DNA of 64,000 nt from Gemmatimonadota bacterium (GTDB lineage Bacteria > JAAXHH01). Made by a program: the position numbers and the translations under genes. Of this stretch, positions 32,542-40,372 are shown piece after piece. The notes under the pieces were generated by a model. It worked only from the letters and a program-made list of their open reading frames with translations. It did not search any database and had not been told where the DNA came from. How positions within the stretch are numbered: position 1 is the first letter of the stretch; each line of letters begins with the position of its first letter. Location: positions 124,001-188,000 of the forward strand of contig VXTP01000008.1 in NCBI GenBank assembly GCA_009837395.1. The letters are read 5' to 3'.

Positions 32542-32615
32542 TGCTGCGGTGCCTGTTGACATCATAGATTCATTGGTCTTGATGGCGCTGAGATAATCAG
32601 TAGTTCGGAACAACG

Positions 32616-32801
32616 ATGAAAAACAAGTTCAGGGCTATTATCGAACGGGACGAAAACCTATTCATAGCCTTTTGTCCCGATATTCCGGAAGCAAATGGTC
32701 AAGGGACGACCAAGGATGAGGCCCGCGAGAGTTTGTCGGAGGCCATCACCCTTGTACTAGAGGATCGTAGGGAAGAGGGTCTCCGCGGAGCAACCCTGTA
32801 G
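32616..32801 (+). CDS. Orphan HicB-family antitoxin
   Basis: A 61-residue protein with the HicB fold signature: FRAIIERDENLFIAFCPDIP (strand pair), EANGQGTTKDEARESLSEAI (helix) and TLVLEDRRE. It is slightly shorter than most solo HicB proteins (about 70-75 residues), as if its C-terminus were clipped. There is no hicA gene on either side; the space up to DUF1330 is only about 50 bp. It may be inactive or act in trans. Confidence 0.7.
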   Translation: MKNKFRAIIERDENLFIAFCPDIPEANGQGTTKDEARESLSEAITLVLEDRREEGLRGATL

Positions 32802-32848
32802 TAAGAAGTGACCTTTCCCGCCTGTAGCGACCACGCACGATCGCCCCA

Positions 32849-33169
32849 TCACAACTTCGGGTCCGGATCCCGAGTATTCTCGCCACCCTCCTGGATCAGC
32901 AGATAGTTCATCGTAGACGCGGCCTGGCGAAACTTCATCGCCTCCTGGTAGGCCGGATCGTTGTACCATGCCTCTGCATGCGCCCTGCTCGGGAACTCCA
33001 AAATCACCATCCTTCCGTCGTAATCCCTGCCTTCGACACAGGCGATTTCCTCGCCCCGCGTCAGGAACCTGCCCCCGTGTTTCTTGACGATGGGCGGGGT
33101 CCGGTCGGTGTATTTCCGGTAGGTCTCGGGATCGTGGACGGACATCATGGAGATGACATAAGCAGGCAT
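32849..33169 (-). CDS. DUF1330 family protein
   Basis: A 106-residue protein from ATG 33169, with AGGAGAG (complement of 33178-33184) eight bases upstream. MPAYVISMMSVHDPETYRKY, then GGRFLTRGEEIACVEGRDYD, RMVILEFPSRAHAEAWYNDP and YQEAMKFR match the dimeric ferredoxin-like DUF1330 fold. The extended frame to 33304 is not translated plausibly. The role of DUF1330 proteins is unknown. It follows the solute-binding lipoprotein gene by 47 bp and is the last gene of that leftward run. Confidence 0.88.
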   Translation of the reverse strand: MPAYVISMMSVHDPETYRKYTDRTPPIVKKHGGRFLTRGEEIACVEGRDYDGRMVILEFPSRAHAEAWYNDPAYQEAMKFRQAASTMNYLLIQEGGENTRDPDPKL

Positions 33170-33216
33170 TGAAGTTGCTCTCCTGTCTGGTTGGCGTGAA
33201 CTGGCAAACGATGAAT

Positions 33217-34479
33217 TCAGCGCGTGAAGCACAACGACGCCTGGCTGACCTCCGGCGGATGTACGATGCGACTGACCAGGCCCCCCGCTCCGTCGTCCTG
33301 CCACTGGATCTGTATGCCCTTAAGATCGCGTTGCGCACCGGCCTGGGCGTCACCCAGCGGATAGACGCCAAAGGGCCCCAGTACGGTCTGTTTGGAGGTC
33401 GCGAATAAAAAGTCGCGGATTGACGCGCGGTCGATTTCCCCGGTGGGCGTGGCGGCCCGATTGATGCCCTCCGCCAGAAGTTCCACGGCGCCGAAACCTG
33501 AGGCGGCCTGGTAGTCCGGCATCTTGTTGTAGGCCGCTTCGTAACGTCGAATGAACGTATCGTTCGTGGTGATGTATCCCTCCGTGCGGATCGATGGATC
33601 CCAGGCCGCGTTGCCGATGACGCACCGGCCGGCCGCGCCTGCCTCGCCTATGAAGGATGCTCCGCTCGCCAGGAGGAGGGACGTCAGGAGCGGTCTGTAT
33701 TCCACAGCGGTTACGGCCCTCGCGAACGCGATCGCGTCGTCGGAATACCCTCCGCCGATGAACAGATCGGCACCCGCATCCCGCGCCATGGCGGCCAGTG
33801 CCTTGTGGTCCGCGCTTCCCGCCGCGTAGGCTTGCTCCATCACGAGGTCCAGCTCCCAGGTCCGGGCCGCATCGCGAATGCCCTGGGCCACCGCGGTGGG
33901 GAAGGCCGTATCCTCCCACACCAACGCCACCGTGCGCGCACCGGCCTGCGCGGCCAGTTCCACGGAACCCTCGAGATAAGTCGGGCCCGGATTCGACATC
34001 TGCACGCTCCACTGCCGACCTCGATTCGCCCAGATCTCGGGAGCCGCTGCCGCCGCGGAAACGAGCGGGATGCCGACCGGTTCCGTCACGCTGATCACGG
34101 GTTCGGTGATCCCGCTGCCGTAAGGACCGAGAAAGGCGGTGATGGAATCCGAGGCGATCATCTCCTGGTAAAGGCGAACGCTCGCGTCCGCGTCGCTTCC
34201 ATCGTCGTGAATCACCAACTGCACCTTCCGCCCGCCGATGCCGCCCTGCTCGTTCAGCATTTCGACGGCAAGCCGATAACCTCGGCTGACCTCCGCCCCG
34301 GGCGTGCTGAGGCGACCGGTCTCGGCGACGGCCGCTCCAAGCACGATGGGTTTCGGTTCCGGCATCGGCGTCGGATCAGGCCCCGTCGGATCTTCGTTGC
34401 CGCACGCGGTCGTCGTGAGTACCATGGCCAATACAAGCATCGGCACCATCGCCAGTACGCCAGGCCGTCTATGCATCAT
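33217..34479 (-). CDS. ABC-type branched-chain amino-acid/amide solute-binding lipoprotein (orphan)
   Basis: A 420-residue protein from ATG 34479, seven bases after GAGG; the longer 594-residue frame crosses the previous gene and is rejected. The lipobox LTTTAC gives C26. A Peripla_BP_6 (LivK/AmiC-like type I) fold follows: IVLGAAVAETGRLSTPGAEV, GYRLAVEMLNEQGGIGGRKV, IVPLVSAAAA-type motif GIPLVSAAAA, and RTVALVWEDTAFPTAVAQGI. No permease or ATPase genes flank it, so it may be a sensor or serve a distant transporter. It is 50 bp downstream of the serine-hydrolase-like gene. Confidence 0.85.
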   Translation of the reverse strand: MMHRRPGVLAMVPMLVLAMVLTTTACGNEDPTGPDPTPMPEPKPIVLGAAVAETGRLSTPGAEVSRGYRLAVEMLNEQGGIGGRKVQLVIHDDGSDADASVRLYQEMIASDSITAFLGPYGSGITEPVISVTEPVGIPLVSAAAAAPEIWANRGRQWSVQMSNPGPTYLEGSVELAAQAGARTVALVWEDTAFPTAVAQGIRDAARTWELDLVMEQAYAAGSADHKALAAMARDAGADLFIGGGYSDDAIAFARAVTAVEYRPLLTSLLLASGASFIGEAGAAGRCVIGNAAWDPSIRTEGYITTNDTFIRRYEAAYNKMPDYQAASGFGAVELLAEGINRAATPTGEIDRASIRDFLFATSKQTVLGPFGVYPLGDAQAGAQRDLKGIQIQWQDDGAGGLVSRIVHPPEVSQASLCFTR

Positions 34480-34529
34480 GATCGCGCCTCTCATGTCGTA
34501 TTGTGCGGGGTATGGCGGCGATTCGAATC

Positions 34530-36251
34530 CTACCTCACCCGTTCCGCCCTGTGAGTCTGTCCGTCCTGGAGAAAGAGGAAGTGGTCGACATTTCCCTCTT
34601 CGTCCGGGACGAAGGTGATCCGGGCGTCTTCTTCTTCCAGGTAGAAATCGCCTGACGATTCGAGGACGAGTTCGCTCCGGGGCTGGCCGGGCGGCTGGCC
34701 GTAGAGCATGCCGTCGCTGTAGGTGATTTCCACGGTGAATTCGGGGGAGAAGGCGTAGGTGCCCGTGAATGCCACGTAGGCGTCCTCGGTCATTTGCACG
34801 ACCTTCCTCGGGGGAGGCGCCAGGGGGTTCCGGGCGTTCAGCAGGTGAAACCCGATGTCCTCGACGCTGGCCGAGCTGTTGGACAGGACCACGACGCCCT
34901 TGCGCCACTGCTTGAGGAAGGCGGCGAAGGCGTAGAACCCGTTGGTCCGGCCGGAAAGCCAGTGGATGTCGCGTCCCCGCTCGTCCTGGCGCACCTTCCA
35001 TCCCAGCGCGGTCCGGACGCCTTCCTCGTCCGTTGGATTCCGGGCGACGATGAGGCTGTCGAAGGACGCGTGGTAACGGGTCGAATCGTTTTCGGTGAAG
35101 TCCTCCGGCAGGGCGTAGATGATCCCCATGCTGGCCGACACCAGGGTCATCATGTCCAGGAGATTGGACCGCAGCCCCGTGCCGCCCACGAGGGTCGTGT
35201 CGGACCAGGCGGGTACGGGCCGGCGGCCGTCGTCGTGTCCGGTCGCCAGGTACGTCCGCATGGACGGCGTAGACGCATTGGCCGTGTTGGCCAGCTTGAG
35301 GGGATCGCTGAGCAACACCCGGATCAATTGGTCATAGGATTCGCCGGCGGCCCGTTCGAGCACGTGTCCCAGGAGCCCCATGCCGAGATCGGAATAGGCG
35401 TATCGGTCTTCCGTCCCGATAAGGCCCTCCATACCGTCGCGGTCCTCCGGTACATTCCGGCCCGGCGAATCCGAACGGTCTTCGCCTCCGCGATCCAGGG
35501 GACCTTCGCCAGCCGTATCTACGCCGTCCCGATCCATGGGACCTTCGCCATCCGAATCTTGGCCGACCGGACCTTCGACGTCCGGATTTTCGAAATCAAA
35601 CGGGATCTTGTGTCCCTCGCGCTGCGCCTCCGCGTACCGGTCGAGGAAGGCGTACATCAGTTCCACCGAGTACCCTTTCAGCGGATCGTCCGGTGCTGAA
35701 GAAACCAGGTTGTCCGGCAGGCGGGGCAGTCCCGAGGTGTGGGTGGCGAGGTGCTCGATCAGGATGGGGTGTCCTGCACGCGTGGTCGGGACGGTCACCG
35801 TCTCCGGGAGATAGGCGGACACCTCGTCGGTCAGATTTACGTCGCCCCGCTGGACCATGAGGGACAGCATGGCCGTCGTGTACAGGCTGCTCAACTGCCC
35901 GATCTCGAAGACCGTCATGCCACTCACGCGCCGGATCGTGCCGCGGTTGAGCGTGCCGTGGGCATAGACGTACCGGTTGATACCGCGGATGATCCCGGCG
36001 ACGACGCCCACCGTCTGGCCGGATTCGTCGACGCGCTCCCGCAGCACGCGCTGCACGGGATCCTCTTCCTCGGCCTCTTCCGCGCCGGGACTTCCCGCGC
36101 TGCCAGGCACATTGCCCCGCGTGCCCTGCGCGTGGGCGGCGTCTTGCGCGTACACCGCGCGCGGCGTGCCCGCCACTGTTGACGCGGCGAGTAAAAACAG
36201 GAGGCCGAAACAACACAACCAGGTGATAGAAAATGTCGAGGAGAACCGCAT
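34530..36251 (-). CDS. Serine-hydrolase (class C beta-lactamase-fold) protein lacking the S-x-x-K motif
   Basis: From ATG 36251 it is 573 residues with a signal peptide ending AVYAQ; ATG 36263 is an alternative but its GGGAG abuts the codon. The fold is clear: VGVVAGIIRGINRYVYAHGT, FEIGQLSSLYTTAM, GHPILIEHLATHTSGLPRLP, YAYSDLGMGLLGHVLERAAG and LGWKVRQDERGRDIHWLSGR. In active members the third element reads FEIGSxSKxFT; here the nucleophile Ser is Q119 and the Lys is S122, so it is probably a pseudoenzyme. An acidic insert of ~75 residues with repeated EGPxDR units sits before the YSD motif. It heads a run with the solute-binding protein and DUF1330. Confidence 0.75.
   Translation of the reverse strand: MRFSSTFSITWLCCFGLLFLLAASTVAGTPRAVYAQDAAHAQGTRGNVPGSAGSPGAEEAEEEDPVQRVLRERVDESGQTVGVVAGIIRGINRYVYAHGTLNRGTIRRVSGMTVFEIGQLSSLYTTAMLSLMVQRGDVNLTDEVSAYLPETVTVPTTRAGHPILIEHLATHTSGLPRLPDNLVSSAPDDPLKGYSVELMYAFLDRYAEAQREGHKIPFDFENPDVEGPVGQDSDGEGPMDRDGVDTAGEGPLDRGGEDRSDSPGRNVPEDRDGMEGLIGTEDRYAYSDLGMGLLGHVLERAAGESYDQLIRVLLSDPLKLANTANASTPSMRTYLATGHDDGRRPVPAWSDTTLVGGTGLRSNLLDMMTLVSASMGIIYALPEDFTENDSTRYHASFDSLIVARNPTDEEGVRTALGWKVRQDERGRDIHWLSGRTNGFYAFAAFLKQWRKGVVVLSNSSASVEDIGFHLLNARNPLAPPPRKVVQMTEDAYVAFTGTYAFSPEFTVEITYSDGMLYGQPPGQPRSELVLESSGDFYLEEEDARITFVPDEEGNVDHFLFLQDGQTHRAERVR
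35491..35559 (-). repeat. Imperfect 30-bp repeat inside the serine-hydrolase-like gene
   Basis: Two near-identical 30-bp units at 35491-35520 and 35530-35559 (offset 39 bp, 13 codons) encode the acidic EGPLDRG/EGPMDRD insert. A shorter diverged unit follows near 35561-35583. Confidence 0.6.
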
Positions 36252-36302
36252 TACGCCGACCATCTCCCAGTATGCTTAGTTTGCCCGATGCGCTCTGCGC
36301 GC

Positions 36303-37085
36303 TCAGTGCCGAGGCACCAGCACTTCGTTGACGCAGTCCATCCGGACGGGTTCCGCGTAGTGGTACACGTTGACGCCCTCGGCGACCGGCGTGGGAACCC
36401 GGACGATGAACTCCACCCAGTCCGGTGTATTGAACGCCGCGAAGGCCAGTTCGATCCCTTCCATCATGGCTGCAGGGTCGCGGGACAGGTCCGGCAGCAG
36501 CACTGGACCCGTGTCCGGCTGGTAGATCCAGTCCCGCTCATTGGCATTGATCGTCTTGACCGGGTACTCGAGCACCGCGGCGTACCGGTCGTTCCCGATG
36601 GTCGTCCGGGCGTTCAGGGGGACGTTGCCGAGGACGGCCTCCACGATGGCCCGCGGCGTCTCCAGGACGCGGCCTTCGACGCGGGACAGGTCGATCCGGA
36701 CGTCTTCGAAGGTCTCCTCGATGGCTACGATCTGCCGCTCGGGCTGCTCGCCCAGGGAGGGCGGGTAGAGCGTGGCGCCCCGGTCGGCCACTTCGTAGGT
36801 CTTGATGGCCATGAAGGTGTCCGACGAGAAGATCGGCTTGAAATCCGCGTTTGGGATGTGCCAGATATCCCGCTCCACTCCGACCTGTTCGGTCTTGCAA
36901 CTCACCCCCAGGACGTATTCTTCCCGGAATCCACCGTCCTTCGCGGTAACGGTCAGGGCGGCCTCTATGGGTATGCGGGCGTTGTTCAGGGAGTAGGGCA
37001 CCTTCCGGGTCACGGTCTTCGGCGGCTTCTTTTCGGAATCCACCCGGAAAGTAAAGGTCGAACGCGCGAAATCAACGGTCTGCAT
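36303..37085 (-). CDS. Conserved-looking hypothetical protein
   Basis: I do not recognise the family. From ATG 37085 it is 260 residues, with no signal peptide or membrane segment. It is rich in beta-prone stretches (FARSTFTFRVDSEKKPP, IPIEAALTVTAKDGGFREEY) and has a distinctive ERDIWHIPNADFKPIFSSD segment. The last third includes YHYAEPVRMDCVNEVLVP. The codon pattern is that of a real gene: high GC at third positions and a long frame with good context. A 29-codon extension to 37172 is possible. It lies 51 bp upstream of the serine-hydrolase-like gene and may be in the same transcript. Confidence 0.6.
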   Translation of the reverse strand: MQTVDFARSTFTFRVDSEKKPPKTVTRKVPYSLNNARIPIEAALTVTAKDGGFREEYVLGVSCKTEQVGVERDIWHIPNADFKPIFSSDTFMAIKTYEVADRGATLYPPSLGEQPERQIVAIEETFEDVRIDLSRVEGRVLETPRAIVEAVLGNVPLNARTTIGNDRYAAVLEYPVKTINANERDWIYQPDTGPVLLPDLSRDPAAMMEGIELAFAAFNTPDWVEFIVRVPTPVAEGVNVYHYAEPVRMDCVNEVLVPRH

Positions 37086-37251
37086 GGGTCCCCCGAAAAT
37101 GTGTGGAGCACGGTGTATCCAGGTTCCGCATAATATAGTGTTCCCCTCGGGAATCCGGTATAGATTATGCATGGCGAAATCGCCGATGATCGGAGTGGTG
37201 TTGTCAAAAACAACCGTCTTGTCGAAAGGCGGTCATGTCAAAAGGGCAGCC

Positions 37252-39096
37252 ATGTCGAACGAACTGACCAGGACCTACCGGCCCTTTTCGGACTCCCGTC
37301 CCTACACGCGCTGGTGGTGGTTCTACGACGACATCAGGATGGAACACGTCCGGACACAGCTCAAATGGGTGCGGGACCAGGGGTTCGGCGGGGTGGAGAT
37401 CGCCTTCATGTATCCGCAGCCCGGGGCAGGGGAAGGACCCCGCTGGCTGAGCGAGGCGTGGACCGACCTGGTCGCCGGCGCCAAGGAGGAGGCGGACCGG
37501 CTGGGCATCGGGTGCGACTTCACCTTCAGCACCTCCTGGCCCTTCGGCGGGTCGATCGTACCGGAGGAGGACGGGGGACAGGTATTCGACGGACCATCGG
37601 ACCAACGGCTCGAGAAATCGTGGGAGTTGTCGTATTACGGCCAGGGCCGGATCCTGAACCACCTGGATCCGGACGCGCTGGAACGGTACGCCGGTCACGT
37701 CGGCGGCGCGCTGGAACCGGCCCTTCGGGGCACCACCTCGGGGCTGTTCTCCGATTCATGGGAGGTGTTCCCGGAGGGGCTCTGGAGCGCGCACCTGGAT
37801 CCGGTCTTCCGGGACCGATTCGGGTACGACCTGGAACCCTTCAAGGCATCGATCGACGAGCATCCCGACGTGCGGTACGACTACCGGAAGCTCCTGTCGG
37901 ACGCGGCGATCGAGGGTTTCTTCAGGCCCTACGCCGACATCTGCCGCCGCCTCGGCGCCGTGAGCCGCGTGCAGTGCCACGGAGCGCCGGCCGACCTGCT
38001 CGAAGCCTTCGCGCTCGTGGACGTCCCGGAATCCGAGGCCCTGCTGTTCGAGACCTTCTTCTCGGCCATCCCAGGGTCGGCGGCGGCCCTGGGCGCGCGG
38101 CCCGTCGTGACCTGCGAGACCTTCACCTGTATCTACGGCTACGCGCCGTGGCCCGCGCCGTCGCCCCATCACGGCGAGGAGAAGGTCGAGGACCTGAAGC
38201 TCATGGCGGATGCGGTGTTCGCCAACGGTGTCAACCACATCGTCTGGCACGGGATGCCGTATAATGCGCCGGGCGGGTCCAACACCTTCTACGCGACCAC
38301 GCACGTCGGTCCGGACAGCGGGTTCGCCGGCCGCCTTCCGGCCTTCAACGCCTACCTTGCGGAGGCCGCCGATTTCGTCAAGCAGGGCAGGACCTACACG
38401 GACGTGGCGGTATACCTCCCGCTGGAAGACCATTGGATGCGCCACATGCTGCCCGAGGACCGGCGCGGACCGGCCGCCAACTACTACTGGGAGCTGCAGA
38501 CCGTTGAACGGCCCGGCAGCCTGCTTGGATACCATCCCCTGTGGATCTCGATGCCCTTCCTGGAAGAGGCGGTGGTGGCGGACGGGCGCGTCCGGTACGG
38601 TGAGGCGGCGTTTACGACGATCTACGTGGACGTGGAGTGGCTGGACGGCGAAGGCCTTTCCGCCCTGCTTCGCCTTGCCCGGGAGGGCGCCCGTATTTGC
38701 GTCTCGCGCCGACCCGCCGCGCCGGGACACCGACCGCCAGCAGATTACGCGGATCGGCTGGGGGAACTGATGAGCCAGCCCGCGGTCACCTCGGATCCGG
38801 GCGCCGCGCTTCGCCATCCTCCCCTCGTCAGCGGCCGTGACACGCCCGAGTTCTGGTGCCGGGAGGTCGATGGCGACCATCACGTCTTCTTCGCCCATCC
38901 CGATACGAAGCGGATCCGGTACCCTATGGCCTACGAGGGCTGGCGTTCCACGGAACGGATCGAGCGGGAAGTGGTCCTGCACGTGAACGGCCGGGAGCGG
39001 ACGGTGCACCTGGCCTTCGAACCCGAAGACGCCCTGCTGGTCAGGATATCGGCGTCCGGGGCGGTGGACGCGACGCCCGGGCGGATCGATGGGTGA
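37252..39096 (+). CDS. GH106-like (alpha-L-rhamnosidase-type) protein
   Basis: A 614-residue protein from ATG 37252, five bases after AAAGGG; the in-frame extension to 37084 is doubtful. The N-terminal RPYTRWWWFYDDIRMEHVRT, GVEIAFMYPQPGAGEGPRWL and DFTFSTSWPFGGS are the TIM-barrel opening of GH106-like enzymes, as are VVTCETFTCIYGYAPWP and DAVFANGVNHIVWHGMPYN later on. It is shorter than typical GH106 (800-1100 residues) and lacks a signal peptide, so it may be a reduced cytoplasmic form acting on imported rhamnosides. The C-terminus ends in a small beta domain. It is followed by the M29 peptidase gene on the same strand. Confidence 0.7.
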   Translation: MSNELTRTYRPFSDSRPYTRWWWFYDDIRMEHVRTQLKWVRDQGFGGVEIAFMYPQPGAGEGPRWLSEAWTDLVAGAKEEADRLGIGCDFTFSTSWPFGGSIVPEEDGGQVFDGPSDQRLEKSWELSYYGQGRILNHLDPDALERYAGHVGGALEPALRGTTSGLFSDSWEVFPEGLWSAHLDPVFRDRFGYDLEPFKASIDEHPDVRYDYRKLLSDAAIEGFFRPYADICRRLGAVSRVQCHGAPADLLEAFALVDVPESEALLFETFFSAIPGSAAALGARPVVTCETFTCIYGYAPWPAPSPHHGEEKVEDLKLMADAVFANGVNHIVWHGMPYNAPGGSNTFYATTHVGPDSGFAGRLPAFNAYLAEAADFVKQGRTYTDVAVYLPLEDHWMRHMLPEDRRGPAANYYWELQTVERPGSLLGYHPLWISMPFLEEAVVADGRVRYGEAAFTTIYVDVEWLDGEGLSALLRLAREGARICVSRRPAAPGHRPPADYADRLGELMSQPAVTSDPGAALRHPPLVSGRDTPEFWCREVDGDHHVFFAHPDTKRIRYPMAYEGWRSTERIEREVVLHVNGRERTVHLAFEPEDALLVRISASGAVDATPGRIDG

Positions 39097-39219
39097 CCCG
39101 CGGGCGGGGGCGGCGCCAGGACGGCAGACGCGGGCACCGGCCAATATCCCGAGTGACTCGAGCGGCCAGCCACTCAACCTGAACAATTACAAAATATAAC
39201 CCACGGAGAACAAACACCC

Positions 39220-40335
39220 ATGCGCGACCCACGATACGGCGACCTGGCGAAAGTGCTCACCGACCATTCGACGAAGATCAAGGCGGGAGACCGGGTACTC
39301 GTCGAGGCCTTCGACGTGCCCGACGATATGGTGATCTCGCTCATCCGCGCGATCCGGGAGGCGGGCGGCGTGCCGCTGGTCTCCATCAAGCACCAGCGCG
39401 TCATGCGGGAACTGGTCCGCGCCGGGGACGAGGACGCCATGGAAGCCGCCGGCGCCCATGAATCCCATCGCATGGAACGGGTGCAGGCCTACATGGCCCT
39501 GCGCGGCAGCCGTAATGTGATGGAGATGTCGGACGTGCCGGGCGACGCCATGCGACTCTACGAGCAACGCTGGATGAAGCCCGTGCACTTCGAAATCCGG
39601 GTGCCGAAGACCCGGTGGGTGGTGCTGCGCTGGCCGACCCCGTCCATGGCGCAGCAGGCCGGCATGAGCACCGAGGCCTTCGAGGACTTCTTCTTCGACG
39701 TGTGCACGCTGGATTACGGCAAGATGGAACGGGCGCTCGCGCCGCTCAAAGAACGCATGGACCGCACGGACCGCGTCCGGCTGACGGGTCCGGGTACCGA
39801 CCTGGCCTTCAGCATCCGCGGCATCCCTACCGTGGGATGCTCGGGCGACCGCAACATCCCCGATGGCGAGTGCTTTACCGCGCCCGTGCGCGACTCGGTC
39901 AACGGCGTCATCCGGTTCAACACGCCGACGCTGTACCACGGCGTGACGTTTACGGACGTGCAGTTGAGATTCGAGGAGGGCAGGAACATCGAGGCCACGG
40001 GCAACCGGACGGAGAAGCTCAACGAGATCTTCGACACGGACGAGGGGGCGCGCTACATCGGCGAGTTCGCCATCGGCTTCAACCCCCACATCACCGCGCC
40101 CATGTTGGACATCCTCTTCGACGAGAAGATCGCCGGGTCTTTCCACTTCACACCCGGGCAGGCCTACGAGGAGGCCGACAACGGCAACCGGTCGGCCGTC
40201 CACTGGGACATGGTCATGATCCAGACGCCGGAATTCGGCGGCGGGACCATCGAGTTCGACGGGGAGGTGATCCGGAGGGACGGCAGGTTCGTCGTTCCGG
40301 AACTGGAAGACCTGAACCCGGAGCGGTTGAAGTGA
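39220..40335 (+). CDS. M29-family metallo-aminopeptidase
   Basis: A 371-residue M29 (aminopeptidase T-like) protein. RYGDLAKVLTDHSTKIKAGD and VLVEAFDVPDDMVISLIRA form the N-terminal domain. Metal ligands expected for the family are visible in order: E in NIPDGECFTAPV, E in YIGEFAIGFNP, H in GSFHFTPGQAY, and H and D in SAVHWDMVMIQ. The final FDGEVIRRDGRFV is a family tail. It removes N-terminal amino acids from peptides in the cytoplasm, using a two-metal site. Monocistronic or read through from the GH106-like gene, 123 bp upstream. Confidence 0.88.
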   Translation: MRDPRYGDLAKVLTDHSTKIKAGDRVLVEAFDVPDDMVISLIRAIREAGGVPLVSIKHQRVMRELVRAGDEDAMEAAGAHESHRMERVQAYMALRGSRNVMEMSDVPGDAMRLYEQRWMKPVHFEIRVPKTRWVVLRWPTPSMAQQAGMSTEAFEDFFFDVCTLDYGKMERALAPLKERMDRTDRVRLTGPGTDLAFSIRGIPTVGCSGDRNIPDGECFTAPVRDSVNGVIRFNTPTLYHGVTFTDVQLRFEEGRNIEATGNRTEKLNEIFDTDEGARYIGEFAIGFNPHITAPMLDILFDEKIAGSFHFTPGQAYEEADNGNRSAVHWDMVMIQTPEFGGGTIEFDGEVIRRDGRFVVPELEDLNPERLK

Positions 40336-40372
40336 ACCCGAAACGGCTGAGGTGACGGACCGGCGCGACTTT

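Noticed and set aside
33217-35001. 594-codon version of the solute-binding protein
   Set aside because: The extra N-terminus overlaps the serine-hydrolase-like gene and lacks a signal; ATG 34479 gives a proper lipobox and ribosome-binding site.
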